64,000 bases of DNA from positions 372,001 to 436,000 of the forward strand of contig NZ_BTPM01000001.1 in the NCBI RefSeq assembly GCF_036245475.1. Reading direction: 5' to 3'. Source of the DNA: Vibrio sp. 10N (GTDB taxonomy: Bacteria; Pseudomonadota; Gammaproteobacteria; Enterobacterales; Vibrionaceae). The position numbers were made by a program, and so were the translations under genes. Positions 46,943 to 56,868 of this stretch are shown here, piece by piece; position 1 is the stretch's first letter; each line of letters starts with the position of its first letter. The notes under the pieces are model-generated. The model was not told where the DNA came from. It saw only the letters and a program-made list of their open reading frames with translations, and ran no database searches.

Positions 46943-48052
46943 TTAACTCATGTCTATTTTAATGCCAGTCAAACCACCTTGCTGTTTAGCGTCATTACTT
47001 TGAAGCTTGAGCATCAGTCTTAGATCATTCGGTGAATCGGCACTGTGCAATGCATCGCTTTGATTGATTTTGTCCGCTAGGACTAGGTCATAGAGGGCTT
47101 GGTCAAAGGTCTGCATCCCTACCTCTTTGCTTTTACTCATTGCCGCTTTTATCTCATGAAGACTGCCTTTACGTATTAACTCGGCAATTCTTGGGCTATT
47201 CAGCAACACTTCAAATACACCGTGTCGACCACGGCCGTTTTTGTCCCTTATTAATTGTTGGGCGATGATGCCTCTTAGGTTGGTGGAGAGATCGAAGAGA
47301 AATTGCTCTTTACGTTCCTTTGGTACTAAGTGGAGTATTCTTTCTAGCGCTTGGTTTGCATTGTTAGCGTGTAAGGTTGCCATGCAAAGGTGCCCAGTTT
47401 CTGCAAAGGCCATAGCATACTCCATTGTTGAGCGAGTACGGATTTCACCAATAAGGATCATATCGGGTGCTTGCCTTAGGGAGTTTTTTAACGCCACGTC
47501 GTAGCTTTCCGTATCTAGGCCTACTTCTCTTTGCGTTACAATGCACTTCTGGTGCTCATGAACAAATTCAATAGGGTCTTCAACCGTAAGGATATGTCCA
47601 CAGCGGTTGTGGTTACGGTAGCCAGTCATTGCTGCCATGGTGGTTGATTTACCAGATCCGGTTGCACCAACAATGAGTACCAGCCCCCGTTTTGCAATCG
47701 CTAAGTCTTGCAGTACGTCGGGGAGTGACAGCTCTTCAAAGCTAGGAATGTTCGTTTCAATACGCCGAATGACAGCGCCAGGTAGCTCTCGCTGGAAAAA
47801 GGCACTGACACGAAAACGGCCAATGGGTTTTACAATGGCAAAGTTGGCTTCTTTACTCGAATGGTATTCACGTTGCAGCTCGATATCCATCACTGCTTGC
47901 AGTAATTCATGAATGGCCTGCTCAGTAAGTACTTCCCCTCTAGACTTTAAGTCACCATCGACACGATAGAGTACAGGTGCTCCGACAGTTAAATAGAGAT
48001 CTGAGGCTTTAAGCTCCAGCATATGATTAAGAACATCATCAATGATTGGCAT
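46943..48052 (-). CDS. pilU: Type IV pilus retraction ATPase PilU
   Basis: 369 residues, with Walker A GATGSGKST in LVLIVGATGSGKSTTMAAM, Asp box and Walker B (MILIGEIRTRSTMEYAM), and His box (GHLCMATLHANNANQALERIL). The extended C-terminus (DLRLMLKLQSNDAKQQGG) separates PilU from PilT. PilU assists PilT in pilus depolymerisation in a PilT-dependent way. It lies 9 bp downstream of pilT on the same strand. The GATGSG variant in place of GPTGSG is as in many PilU proteins. Confidence 0.94.
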   Translation of the reverse strand: MPIIDDVLNHMLELKASDLYLTVGAPVLYRVDGDLKSRGEVLTEQAIHELLQAVMDIELQREYHSSKEANFAIVKPIGRFRVSAFFQRELPGAVIRRIETNIPSFEELSLPDVLQDLAIAKRGLVLIVGATGSGKSTTMAAMTGYRNHNRCGHILTVEDPIEFVHEHQKCIVTQREVGLDTESYDVALKNSLRQAPDMILIGEIRTRSTMEYAMAFAETGHLCMATLHANNANQALERILHLVPKERKEQFLFDLSTNLRGIIAQQLIRDKNGRGRHGVFEVLLNSPRIAELIRKGSLHEIKAAMSKSKEVGMQTFDQALYDLVLADKINQSDALHSADSPNDLRLMLKLQSNDAKQQGGLTGIKIDMS

Positions 48053-48061
48053 GCTAATTCC

Positions 48062-49102
48062 TCACTGAAATAAGGTGTCATTTTGAACGACTTTCTTGCT
48101 GACTTCTTCGATATCGATTAAGCCTTGCGAAAGAAGTTGCCTGGCATGTTGCTCCATAGTTTGCATCCCATTTGCCGCTCCGGTTTGGATAACCGAAAAC
48201 ATTTGAGCCACCTTATCTTCTCTAATTAAGTTGCGAATAGCAGGGGTGCCGACCATGATCTCATGACAAGCAATACGCCCACCGCCTAAGCGTTTAAGCA
48301 GCGTTTGTGCAATGACGGCGCGTAGTGATTCTGAGAGCATGGAACGAACCATGTCTTTATCTTGCCCAGAAAATACATCAACAATCCTGTCGACTGATTT
48401 AGCAGCCGAGTTGGTGTGCATGGTCGCAAAAACCAAGTGACCGGTTTCAGCCGCCGTTAACGCAAGGCTAATTGTCTCTTGGTCACGAAGCTCTCCGACT
48501 AGGATGATATCGGGATCTTCCCTAAGTGCGGACCTGAGTGCAGATTTAAAGCTATGGGTATCTCTGTGGACTTCGCGCTGATTAACGAGGCACTTCTTAT
48601 TGCTGTGAATAAATTCGATGGGATCTTCGATGGTTAAGATGTGTTTGTTTTGATGCTCATTAATATGATTGACCATAGCGGCAAGCGTGGTGGATTTTCC
48701 TGAGCCAGTGGGACCCGTGACTAACACGAGTCCATTTTCTAGGTTGGCAAGATCTGCAAATTTGCTCGGAGCCCCAATGCTCTCAAGGGTTGGAATATCC
48801 GTTGGGATGGTTCGAAATACGGCTGAACAGCCGCGAGACTGATTAAACGCGTTGGCACGAAAGCGGCCAATGTTAGGCAACTCAAAGGAAAAGTCGATTT
48901 CTAAGTGCTCTTGGTATTCGTTGCGCTGCTTGTCATTCATGATGTCAAAGATGAGCTTGTGTACATCTGAATGTTCCAATGCGGGGATGCCCAGTTTCCT
49001 TACTTCACCATCAATGCGTACCATAGGTGAAACCCCAGCAGAAAGGTGTAGATCTGACGCATTATGTTTTACACTGAAGTCTAGTAACTCGGTGATATCC
49101 AT
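48062..49102 (-). CDS. pilT: Type IV pilus retraction ATPase PilT
   Basis: 346 residues, matching the usual length. It has LVLVTGPTGSGKSTTLAAM (Walker A), the Asp box, Walker B IILVGELRDQETISLALTAAETGH, His-box residues in ATMHTNSAAKSVDRIVDVF and the AIRNLIREDKVAQM segment needed for retraction (AIRNLIRE). PilT powers pilus retraction, twitching motility and DNA uptake. It begins the pilT-pilU operon, divergent from yggS with 25 bp between the starts. Confidence 0.96.
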   Translation of the reverse strand: MDITELLDFSVKHNASDLHLSAGVSPMVRIDGEVRKLGIPALEHSDVHKLIFDIMNDKQRNEYQEHLEIDFSFELPNIGRFRANAFNQSRGCSAVFRTIPTDIPTLESIGAPSKFADLANLENGLVLVTGPTGSGKSTTLAAMVNHINEHQNKHILTIEDPIEFIHSNKKCLVNQREVHRDTHSFKSALRSALREDPDIILVGELRDQETISLALTAAETGHLVFATMHTNSAAKSVDRIVDVFSGQDKDMVRSMLSESLRAVIAQTLLKRLGGGRIACHEIMVGTPAIRNLIREDKVAQMFSVIQTGAANGMQTMEQHARQLLSQGLIDIEEVSKKVVQNDTLFQ

Positions 49103-49127
49103 TCATTTTCCTTTTGACTTTAAATCT

Positions 49128-49838
49128 ATGACTAGCATTCAGAACAATATACAACTTATTAACTCGCAAATTGCGGCAACAGAGCAAAAGTGCGGGAGAG
49201 TGCAAGGTGAGGTGCAACTGCTCGCGGTGAGTAAAACCAAGCCTGTGGAAGCGATTCTAGAAGCCTGTAACGCAGGGCATCGTATGTTTGGTGAAAACTA
49301 CGTGCAAGAAGGTGTTACCAAGGTAACGCTGTTCAAAGAGCAGCACCCTGAGCTGGATATTGAGTGGCACTTTATTGGCCCAATTCAGTCCAACAAAACG
49401 CGACCAGTAGCAGAGCATTTTGATTGGGTGCATACCATCAATAGAGATAAGATTGCTCAGCGTCTCAATGACCAAAGACCGGCGGACATGCCGCCGCTTC
49501 AGGTGCTAATTCAAATTAATACTAGTGGCGAAGCGAGTAAGTCTGGAGTTGATGATACGCAAGTGTTTGAGCTTGCCCAGTTGATATCCGAGCTTCCTAA
49601 CCTCACGTTAAGAGGAGTGATGTCCATTCCCGAGAACGTCAGTGACTATCAATCTCAACTGGTGGCATTCAAAGCCCTTGCCGAGGTAAAAAATTCGCTC
49701 GCTAAGCAATACCCGCAAGTCGATACGCTATCGATGGGGATGAGCGGAGATATGGAGGCTGCGATTGAAGCGGGCAGCACCATAGTACGTATCGGTACCG
49801 CAATCTTCGGCGCAAGGGATTACAGTAACAAAGCTTAG
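49128..49838 (+). CDS. yggS: PLP homeostasis protein YggS
   Basis: ATG 49128 gives 236 residues (E. coli 234), starting MTSIQNNIQLINSQIAATEQ; a longer open frame upstream is antisense to pilT and not coding. LLAVSKTKP holds the PLP-binding lysine, and FGENYVQE, WHFIGPIQSNKTR and LSMGMSGDMEAAIEAGSTIVRIG follow as in the alanine-racemase-like family. It binds PLP and balances vitamin B6 and amino-acid pools. It opens a long operon with proC, yggT, yggU and others. Confidence 0.95.
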   Translation: MTSIQNNIQLINSQIAATEQKCGRVQGEVQLLAVSKTKPVEAILEACNAGHRMFGENYVQEGVTKVTLFKEQHPELDIEWHFIGPIQSNKTRPVAEHFDWVHTINRDKIAQRLNDQRPADMPPLQVLIQINTSGEASKSGVDDTQVFELAQLISELPNLTLRGVMSIPENVSDYQSQLVAFKALAEVKNSLAKQYPQVDTLSMGMSGDMEAAIEAGSTIVRIGTAIFGARDYSNKA

Positions 49839-49877
49839 ATAGTGTCACTGTTAAGCTTTCATTTTAGGATAAGTTTC

Positions 49878-50696
49878 ATGGAACAAAGAAAAGTCGCCTT
49901 TATTGGAGCGGGCAATATGACGCGCTCGATTGTTGCTGGTTTAGTGGCAAGTGGATACGAACCAAACTGTATCACTGCAACGAACCGAAGCGAGGCGAAA
50001 CTGACGGCATTGCAACAAGACTATGGCGTTCAGGTTACGACAGACAATGTTGAAGCAGCGAAGCAAGCTGACGTTATTGTTATGGCGGTTAAGCCTCAGT
50101 TGATGGAAGAGGTAGCCAAACCGCTTCAGTCTGTCGACTTTAGCAATAAACTCGTGATTTCAATTGCGGCAGGAATCAATGTCGCTCGAATGCAGCAAAT
50201 GTTCGCGTGTGAGTTGAATTTGATCCGCGTGATGCCAAACACGCCTTCACTGGTCGGTAAAGGCATGAGTGGCCTATTTGCCTCTCCTGTTACCCCAGAT
50301 GCGGATAAACAGTTTGCAGGGCAGTTGATGCAAGCGGTAGGAAAGGTGTGCTGGGTCGAACAAGAGTCGGGCATCAACGATGTGATTGCAGCAGCAGGTA
50401 GCGCTCCCGCCTATTTCTTCTTGTTTATGGAAGCAATTCAACAACAAGCAATCGCCAGTGGCTTTGACAGCGACAGCGCTCGTTTGTTAGTGCAGCAAAC
50501 GGCGCTAGGCGCAGCCACTATGGTGACTGAGAACCCAGATATTGATTTGGCGACACTGCGCCAGCAAGTGACTTCAAAAGGTGGAACCACAGCAGAAGCT
50601 GTACGCACCTTTGAAGAAAGTGATATTCGTGGCATTGTAGCCAAAGCGATGCAGGCGGCAGTGGCGCGTGCAGAAGAAATGGAAAAACTGTTCTAA
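49878..50696 (+). CDS. proC: Pyrroline-5-carboxylate reductase
   Basis: ATG 49878 with AGGATAAG upstream gives 272 residues (E. coli 269), starting MEQRKVAFIGAGNMTRSIVA with a GxGxM Rossmann nucleotide site. The C-terminal signature GGTTAEAVRTFEESDIRGIV is close to the conserved GGTT-x-A-x3-L pattern. It makes proline from pyrroline-5-carboxylate with NAD(P)H in the cytoplasm. Confidence 0.96.
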   Translation: MEQRKVAFIGAGNMTRSIVAGLVASGYEPNCITATNRSEAKLTALQQDYGVQVTTDNVEAAKQADVIVMAVKPQLMEEVAKPLQSVDFSNKLVISIAAGINVARMQQMFACELNLIRVMPNTPSLVGKGMSGLFASPVTPDADKQFAGQLMQAVGKVCWVEQESGINDVIAAAGSAPAYFFLFMEAIQQQAIASGFDSDSARLLVQQTALGAATMVTENPDIDLATLRQQVTSKGGTTAEAVRTFEESDIRGIVAKAMQAAVARAEEMEKLF

Positions 50697-50727
50697 CCCC
50701 ACTAATGATTATTCGTAAGGGCTTTAT

Positions 50728-51285
50728 ATGAATTCAATGAGTTTTTTGGTTTCGACCTTGTTTGATCTTTACATCATGGTCGTTATTTTGCGTATCTGGC
50801 TTCAAGCTGCGCGAGCGGACTTCTACAACCCGTTCTCCCAGTTTATCGTCAAAGCGACTCAACCTGTTGTTGCACCGCTGCGCCGTATTATTCCATCGAT
50901 TGGTAGTATCGATATGGCGACCTTGTTATTTGCCTATGTGCTAAGCGTCGGTAAATTCGTTGCGTTAGTGATGGTGTCTTCTGGTGGTGGTATCAGTTTA
51001 GACGCTGGTTTCTTTATTTGGGGCGCGTTGTCGTTACTTAAGGCCGCTGGTGGGCTACTGTTTTGGGTACTGCTTATCCGAGCTATTCTTAGCTGGGTCA
51101 GCCAAGGTCGCAGCCCGATTGAATACGTGTTCCATCAACTCACAGAGCCAATGCTAGCACCAATTCGCCGCATCATTCCTGCTATGGGCGGTTTTGATCT
51201 TAGCGTGTTAGTTTTGTTTATCGTGTTGCAATTTGCCAACATGTTGATAGGCGATATTATCGGCCCAATTTGGTTCCGATTGTAA
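50728..51285 (+). CDS. yggT: YggT family membrane protein
   Basis: 185 residues with two repeats of the YggT domain, each with a pair of helices and the motif [24 protein letters not shown] or [25 protein letters not shown] sequence (shown here in part: [24 protein letters not shown]). Inner-membrane protein linked to osmotic tolerance and cell-envelope processes in other bacteria. It overlaps yggU by one base. Confidence 0.92.
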   Translation: MNSMSFLVSTLFDLYIMVVILRIWLQAARADFYNPFSQFIVKATQPVVAPLRRIIPSIGSIDMATLLFAYVLSVGKFVALVMVSSGGGISLDAGFFIWGALSLLKAAGGLLFWVLLIRAILSWVSQGRSPIEYVFHQLTEPMLAPIRRIIPAMGGFDLSVLVLFIVLQFANMLIGDIIGPIWFRL

Positions 51286-51572
51286 TGTCAGCTGTTACTC
51301 AGGTGGGCGATGACCTAGTTCTGCGTATTTACGTACAACCTAAGGCAAGTCGCGATAAATTGGTGGGAGAGCACGGTGACGAATTTAAAGTTGCAATAAC
51401 CGCGCCTCCCGTTGATGGCAAAGCCAATGCTCACCTTAGTAAATACTTGGCCAAACAGTTTAAAGTTGCGAAAAGCCAAGTGCTGATAGAGAAAGGTGAG
51501 CTCGGTCGTCATAAACAGCTTAGGATCGTGTCACCGATACAAATACCTAAGGAATTCCAAGCCCTCTTATGA
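51285..51572 (+). CDS. yggU: DUF167 protein YggU
   Basis: The ATG at 51285 starts [20 protein letters not shown], almost the same as E. coli YggU; 95 residues. Conserved [14 protein letters not shown] and [12 protein letters not shown] motifs are present. Function is unknown in bacteria. The last codons and stop lie inside a hairpin that may attenuate transcription. Confidence 0.93.
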   Translation: MSAVTQVGDDLVLRIYVQPKASRDKLVGEHGDEFKVAITAPPVDGKANAHLSKYLAKQFKVAKSQVLIEKGELGRHKQLRIVSPIQIPKEFQALL

Positions 51573-51581
51573 GGGCTTTTT
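51559..51581 (+). terminator. Hairpin over the yggU stop
   Basis: AAGCCCTC-TTAT-GAGGGCTT-TTT. It includes the stop codon, so translation to the end may weaken it; the next gene starts 16 bp later. Confidence 0.6.
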
Positions 51582-51596
51582 ACAAGGAGATAGAGG

Positions 51597-52028
51597 ATGA
51601 AAAAGTCGTTGTTATTCATCTTTGCCATACTCATGAGCAGCGTCGCTGCTGCTGGTCAGTTCAAAACGATCAAAGATGCGGAAGTACATTACGTGGTGTT
51701 TAACTCTACGTTTGTCACGCCAAAGGTTGCTCGCAGTTACGGGTTAAAGCGTAATGAGCACATCGCTACCGTCAATGTAAGCGTGCTCGATCGAGCGAGT
51801 GCCGGCAAACCTGCGATGGAAGTCAGCATTAAAGGTGTCGCTAAGAACCTTATTGGTCAAACGAAAACCCTAGAGTTTAAGCAAATTAAAGAGGGAGATG
51901 CGATATACTACCTCGCTCAATTTCCGATCGTGAATGAAGAAATGTATAAATTCACGATTGATATCGATGCGGGAAACAAAGGCCGAGGGCCTGTTTCCTT
52001 TAGTCAAAAGCTTTATGTAGAACCTTAA
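51597..52028 (+). CDS. DUF4426 periplasmic protein
   Basis: 143 residues with a signal peptide (MKKSLLFIFAILMSSVAAAG, likely cleaved after AAA) and a beta-rich mature domain (VHYVVFNSTFVTPKVARSYG). This family is found at this operon position in Vibrio and pseudomonads and is exported. Function unknown. AAGGAG precedes the ATG. Confidence 0.85.
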   Translation: MKKSLLFIFAILMSSVAAAGQFKTIKDAEVHYVVFNSTFVTPKVARSYGLKRNEHIATVNVSVLDRASAGKPAMEVSIKGVAKNLIGQTKTLEFKQIKEGDAIYYLAQFPIVNEEMYKFTIDIDAGNKGRGPVSFSQKLYVEP

Positions 52029-52043
52029 CCTCGAGACACACTC

Positions 52044-52646
52044 ATGAACAAAAAAATCGTCCTAGCAACAGGTAACCAAGGGAAAGTTAAAGAGATGGCA
52101 GACTTGCTGTCTGATTTTGGCTTTGAGGTTCACGCTCAAAGTGAGTTTAATGTGTCTGAGGTAGCCGAAACCGGTACGACGTTCATTGAAAATGCCATCA
52201 TCAAAGCAAGGCATGCGGCAAAAGAAACGGGTTTTGCTGCGATTGCTGATGACTCTGGTCTAGAAATTGATTACCTAAAAGGTGCTCCGGGTATCTACTC
52301 TGCGCGATACTACGGTGAAGGGGCGACAGATAAACTCAATCTAGAAAAAGTACTCAGTGAAATGCAAGGTGTGCCAGAAGAGCAAAGAACGGCGCGTTTT
52401 CATTGCGTTCTAGTATTGATGCGCCATGAGAATGACCCGACACCATTGGTTTGTCACGGTAAATGGGAAGGCCGTATTTTGACTGAAGCTTCGGGAGAGA
52501 ATGGCTTTGGCTACGATCCTATCTTCTTTGTTCCTGAAGAGGGGTGTGCATCGGCAGAGCTTGAACCAGTGCGTAAGAAGCAGCTTTCTCACCGTGGAAA
52601 AGCGTTGAAGGCGCTTTTCGCGACGATCAAGGCTCAAGGTCTATAA
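52044..52646 (+). CDS. rdgB: dITP/XTP pyrophosphatase
   Basis: 200 residues (E. coli 197). The start [16 protein letters not shown] has the phosphate-contacting lysine region, [24 protein letters not shown] gives the catalytic Asp, and GFGYDPIFF plus SHRGKAL complete the family set. It removes non-canonical purine nucleotides before they enter DNA. Sits 15 bp after the DUF4426 gene and 3 bp before hemW. Confidence 0.97.
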   Translation: MNKKIVLATGNQGKVKEMADLLSDFGFEVHAQSEFNVSEVAETGTTFIENAIIKARHAAKETGFAAIADDSGLEIDYLKGAPGIYSARYYGEGATDKLNLEKVLSEMQGVPEEQRTARFHCVLVLMRHENDPTPLVCHGKWEGRILTEASGENGFGYDPIFFVPEEGCASAELEPVRKKQLSHRGKALKALFATIKAQGL

Positions 52647-52649
52647 GCG

Positions 52650-53819
52650 ATGTCCACTCTATCTGCCATTACACCGCCACCACTGAGCCTGTACATTCAT
52701 ATCCCATGGTGTGTGCAAAAATGCCCGTACTGTGACTTTAACTCTCATGCACAGAAAGGAGAGATACCACAGCAGGCATATATTACGGCACTTCTTGAGG
52801 ATCTCGATGCTGATATCACTCGTTATCAACTTGCTGATGATGAGCGTCCGCTGCACTCGATCTTCATTGGTGGTGGTACGCCAAGCCTGATCGCCCCAGA
52901 GCTTATTAAGGAGCTGTTGGATGGAGTAAGACAGCGTATCCCATTTCGTGATGACATCGAAATCACCATGGAAGCCAATCCAGGGACGATTGAGGCCTCG
53001 AGGTTCAAACGCTATCAAACTGGCGGCGTGACTCGCATCTCTATTGGCGTTCAAAGCTTCCAGCAGCAAAAGCTTGAGCGCTTAGGTCGTATTCATGGTG
53101 AGAGTGAAGCGATCAATGCGGCCAAGCTGGCTCATACCATAGGTTTAAACAGCTTTAACCTAGATTTGATGCACGGACTGCCAGATCAATCGGTAGCCGA
53201 TGCGCTTAGCGACTTGCAGCAAGCCATTGACCTTGCTCCGCCGCATCTCTCTTGGTATCAGCTAACCATTGAACCGAACACCTTGTTCTATTCGAAACCG
53301 CCGACTTTGCCTGATGATGACGATCTTTGGGATATCTATGAGCAAGGCCATAAGATGCTCGAAGAAGCAGGCTATCAGCAATATGAAGTCTCCGGCTACA
53401 GTAAGCCAGGTTATCAATGTCAGCATAATCTGAACTACTGGCGATTTGGTGACTACCTCGGAATTGGGTGCGGTGCACATGGCAAGTTGAGTTTTTCAGA
53501 TGGTCGTATTGTGCGAACCACTAAGGTTAAGCACCCCAGAGGCTACCTCAATATGCTTAAACCTTACTTGGATACAGAGACCGAAGTCGACGCTCAAGAT
53601 AGGCCGTTTGAGTTCTTCATTAATCGTCTACGCCTGTTGGAAGCTTGTCCTAAGACGGAGTTTACCGAGCGTACCGGATTGAGTTTGAGCGCTATTGAGG
53701 CTCCGATGACGCACTGCATCGATAATGGCTATATTGATGATTTAGGTGATGACTGGATAGTGACCGAGAAAGGTAAGCTGTTTCTAAACGATGTATTAGA
53801 GCAATTTGAATTGGACTGA
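52650..53819 (+). CDS. hemW: Heme chaperone HemW (radical SAM)
   Basis: 389 residues. The radical SAM cluster motif CVQKCPYCDF (CxxxCxxC) is at about residues 21-29, with SIFIGGGTPSL and EANPGT (SAM/substrate region) following. The sequence has the HNxxYW-type heme-binding region HNLNYWRFGDYLG. True HemN (oxygen-independent coproporphyrinogen oxidase) is longer and needs a further cysteine, which is absent, so HemW is preferred. It delivers heme to membrane proteins. Last gene of the yggS operon. Confidence 0.92.
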   Translation: MSTLSAITPPPLSLYIHIPWCVQKCPYCDFNSHAQKGEIPQQAYITALLEDLDADITRYQLADDERPLHSIFIGGGTPSLIAPELIKELLDGVRQRIPFRDDIEITMEANPGTIEASRFKRYQTGGVTRISIGVQSFQQQKLERLGRIHGESEAINAAKLAHTIGLNSFNLDLMHGLPDQSVADALSDLQQAIDLAPPHLSWYQLTIEPNTLFYSKPPTLPDDDDLWDIYEQGHKMLEEAGYQQYEVSGYSKPGYQCQHNLNYWRFGDYLGIGCGAHGKLSFSDGRIVRTTKVKHPRGYLNMLKPYLDTETEVDAQDRPFEFFINRLRLLEACPKTEFTERTGLSLSAIEAPMTHCIDNGYIDDLGDDWIVTEKGKLFLNDVLEQFELD

Positions 53820-53935
53820 TGACCAACGCTTACCGTAACTTACTTCTGCTGACGTAGCAGTTTGACTACAATTCGCGCCCAGGACGATATTTTACTGTAA
53901 GGAAGCAGTAACCTGTTGAAATTACTGGGCACAAT

Positions 53936-55795
53936 ATGATCCTTTCTTTAGCAAAAATTGTCGTGATGCTGGCACTATTGTCGGTTGTTTCTAAAGTTAC
54001 TTTTCTTGGTTGGTATGAAATCAACTATTCAGATACATTATTGTTAGAGTTTCTGAACGCCGTTATTTGGGGCGTACGATTCGACCTGACGGTCTCTCTC
54101 CTTCTGACTGGCTTGAGTTTACTTCTGCTCACTCCATTTGCCCACTTTAAGCGATTGTATCAAGGTTTGTTTCACACGTGGCTACTCGTTTGTGGTGCAT
54201 GGATCATTTTCTCAACCATGGGCGATACTATATACCTTAGCCAAGCAAACCGTCATGTTACGGTTGATTTGCACCTCGGTAAGGGAATGGAATTTGAGCT
54301 GCTATCAACCGTCGCTACTCAGTTTTCAGGTCTCATCATCATCGCATTAACGATGTTAATTGTTTTTGCTGTGCTGCTACGTAAGTTCCCTCAAAAGATA
54401 ACGTTCAGCCCACGTTGGTATCAATCAGCCTCTGTTGCACTGATGTTTGTTGTTGCCGTTGTAGCAGCAGTGCGCGGCGGTTTTAGTGACAAACCACAAA
54501 CACCTATGTATGCCTATAAAATTGGTGATATCAACCAGGCTCGTATTGCCTGGAGTGCGCCTTATGCGATTACCTACTACTCGCTGGTGGGAGAAGATAA
54601 ATCAGGTCATCGCTGGACGCCAGAGCAAAACGCGAATCAAATGGCTGAGCTTAAAACGAAAGTGAACCCTAAACCGAAAACTCGGGTTAATCGACTTAAG
54701 CAGCATGATGTGGTGCTAGTCCTATTGGAAAGCTGGACTGCCTACGACATGCAAAGCTATGGCTCTGATGTCAATGCCACCCCGAACTTTGACGCATTAC
54801 GAGATAAGTCGTTATCGACAGAGGCGTTTTACTCCAATGGTTTTCGAACTGTGGAAGGTGTGTTTGCTACCATGTGTTCGCAGCCCAACCCGGTTGGCGG
54901 TAGTGTGGCAGGAACTCGCCTAGAGAGCATGCCATACCGCTGTTTACCGCAATTACTGAAAGAGCGCGGCTGGGAAACATCTTTTGTTCAAGGTAGTGGT
55001 CAGGGCATGGTAGGCGCATTTGCCCAATCGCTAGGATTTAGCGACTCTTACGGTAAGTTTGACTACCCAGATAAAGGGCAAGATCAAAACTATTGGGGCT
55101 ATATGGATGATGGGATTTACGACTTCGCGTTGGATAAATTAGCGCAAGCAGGTGACGCCCCTCAGTTTGTCGCGATTAACACAGGTACCACACACGATAG
55201 CTACCTCCCGAATGAATCCGATTATGTGTTTGGAGATGCAACAGAAGATCAAACACGCCGCAGTGTATTGCACCATGCGGATCAGTCTCTGGGACGTTTT
55301 GTTGAACGTTTGAAAGCGCAAACTAAGCGACCAACGCTCTTAGTGCTGGTGGCTGACCACACCATGGTGGGGGCGAAAAACGATCTTAGACACGTTTCAA
55401 TTCCGTTTTTGATCCATGGTATCAATATGGACATCCCGACAGGTACGTTACCGTTCTCTGCATCTCACAAAGATGTCGCGCCAACTGTGGTCGAACTGTT
55501 AGGAGGGCAAGTCGGTTGGTTCTCTGGACAAAGTCTCTTGGCGAAAAACTACCAAGAGGGTGCAGATTTTACAGTGAATAACCAGTTCTACTGGTTAGCC
55601 AATGACAAAATGATCCGAATTAATGCCGAAAGCGGCCAAAAAGAGGCGTGTTATCGTGTAGGTAGCGATAGCATCAGTTTGAAATCATTTGATTGTAGTG
55701 AGTCGAAACGCACCAAAGCCATGTATGAAAGTGGTCTCAATTACCTGCTCTACAGTCAGCAGCACTTGTTTGATGGCAGTACTGCACGCTACTAG
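53936..55795 (+). CDS. LTA-synthase-family membrane sulfatase/phosphotransferase
   Basis: 619 residues. Five N-terminal membrane helices (to about residue 185) precede a periplasmic alkaline-phosphatase-like domain. DVVLVLLESWTAYDM contains the first metal-binding Glu, NGFRTVEGVFATMCSQPNP the nucleophile threonine, and LVVLVADHTM-type LLVLVADHTMVG the Asp-His metal pair. Such enzymes transfer phosphoglycerol or phosphoethanolamine to glycans or lipids. In a Gram-negative cell, decoration of osmoregulated glucans or LPS is likely. The substrate cannot be read off. Confidence 0.88.
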   Translation: MILSLAKIVVMLALLSVVSKVTFLGWYEINYSDTLLLEFLNAVIWGVRFDLTVSLLLTGLSLLLLTPFAHFKRLYQGLFHTWLLVCGAWIIFSTMGDTIYLSQANRHVTVDLHLGKGMEFELLSTVATQFSGLIIIALTMLIVFAVLLRKFPQKITFSPRWYQSASVALMFVVAVVAAVRGGFSDKPQTPMYAYKIGDINQARIAWSAPYAITYYSLVGEDKSGHRWTPEQNANQMAELKTKVNPKPKTRVNRLKQHDVVLVLLESWTAYDMQSYGSDVNATPNFDALRDKSLSTEAFYSNGFRTVEGVFATMCSQPNPVGGSVAGTRLESMPYRCLPQLLKERGWETSFVQGSGQGMVGAFAQSLGFSDSYGKFDYPDKGQDQNYWGYMDDGIYDFALDKLAQAGDAPQFVAINTGTTHDSYLPNESDYVFGDATEDQTRRSVLHHADQSLGRFVERLKAQTKRPTLLVLVADHTMVGAKNDLRHVSIPFLIHGINMDIPTGTLPFSASHKDVAPTVVELLGGQVGWFSGQSLLAKNYQEGADFTVNNQFYWLANDKMIRINAESGQKEACYRVGSDSISLKSFDCSESKRTKAMYESGLNYLLYSQQHLFDGSTARY

Positions 55796-55816
55796 TGCTT
55801 GGTTGCTATAGATAAA

Positions 55817-55845
55817 AAAGAAGCTGGTGGAGACCAGCTTCTTTT
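55817..55845. terminator. Bidirectional terminator, sulfatase/glsB
   Basis: AAAAGAAGCTGG/CCAGCTTCTTTT hairpin between convergent genes, with A and T tracts on both sides. Confidence 0.85.
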
Positions 55846-55868
55846 GTTTTCAACCGTTGAAAACGGAA

Positions 55869-56789
55869 TCAGAAAATTGAGCGACCGATTCGCTCAGAAA
55901 GCATTTCTAATGCGCGAGTGCCAGCGAGAGAGTTGCCAGACTTATCAAGTTCAGGTGACCATACTGCAATGGTCATCTCACCCGGTACTATGGCGATAAT
56001 GCCGCCGCCAACCCCTGACTTACCAGGCATACCTACGCGGTAGGCAAACTCACCAGCACCATCATACAGACCACAGGTCGCCAGCAACGCATTGAGTTGC
56101 TTGGTTTGTGTTGGTGTGATGATCTGCTTTTTGGTGTTGACCGACTGCCCTTGGTTGGCAAGGTAGCTGAAGGTTTTCGCAAGATCGACACAGTTCATCT
56201 TCAGCGCGCACGCGTGAAAATAGTTATTGAGTACCGGGATCACATCATTGTTGAAGTTGCCAAATGAGCGCATCAGATAGGCGATGGCCGCGTTACGGTC
56301 GCTGTGCATCATCTCCGAGGCGGCAACAACTTTATCGTAGACAATATGGCTGTCCCCCGACAATACACGCACAAACTCCAATAAGCGCTGTCTCGGGGCT
56401 GATAAGCGACTTTGTAGTAAGTCAGCAACCACGATAGCACCCGCGTTGATAAATGGGTTGCGAGGGATACCTTGCTCCATTTCAAGCTGGATCAGCGAGT
56501 TAAAAGCTTGTCCCGATGGCTCTTTGCCAACGCGCTGCCAGATTTCTTCTGGCTTATAGAGCATCATGGCGAGCGTTAGACTCAAAGCTTTCGAAATTGA
56601 CTGAATAGAGAAGTTTTCTTCTGCATCACCTGCCGTGATCACTTCACCTTCATTGGTGTAGACCGCGATCCCCAATTTGTTATTCGGCACATTAGCAAGC
56701 GCTGGAATGTAATCGGCGACTTTGCCTTGGCCAATTAGCGGTTTAACTTCGCTTAAAATGGTTGAAAGGATCTGTTTTGTTGGTTTCAT
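55869..56789 (-). CDS. glsB: Glutaminase
   Basis: The ATG at 56787-56789 has GGGAGAA upstream on the minus strand; a longer frame adds 13 residues without support. 306 residues, same as E. coli GlsB (308). It has the serine-dependent beta-lactamase-like motif [10 protein letters not shown] (Ser-x2-Lys), NPFINAGAI and GKSGVGGGI of the family. Hydrolyses glutamine to glutamate and ammonia in the cytoplasm, important in acid resistance in some bacteria. Confidence 0.94.
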   Translation of the reverse strand: MKPTKQILSTILSEVKPLIGQGKVADYIPALANVPNNKLGIAVYTNEGEVITAGDAEENFSIQSISKALSLTLAMMLYKPEEIWQRVGKEPSGQAFNSLIQLEMEQGIPRNPFINAGAIVVADLLQSRLSAPRQRLLEFVRVLSGDSHIVYDKVVAASEMMHSDRNAAIAYLMRSFGNFNNDVIPVLNNYFHACALKMNCVDLAKTFSYLANQGQSVNTKKQIITPTQTKQLNALLATCGLYDGAGEFAYRVGMPGKSGVGGGIIAIVPGEMTIAVWSPELDKSGNSLAGTRALEMLSERIGRSIF

Positions 56790-56816
56790 GGTTATTGTTC
56801 TCCCAACATGAGCGCT

Positions 56817-56844
56817 AAAAAAAGCCAACGTTAGGTTGGCTTTT
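56817..56844 (-). terminator. Terminator after trmB (minus strand)
   Basis: AAAGCCAAC/GTTGGCTTT stem with a T-tract on the minus strand, between trmB and glsB. Confidence 0.7.
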
Positions 56845-56868
56845 CGTCAATTAAATTTCGCAGCTTGC

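Noticed and set aside
48852..49127. Long N-terminal extension of yggS
   Set aside because: It is antisense to pilT, and the family start (MTSIQNNIQ...) lies at 49128.
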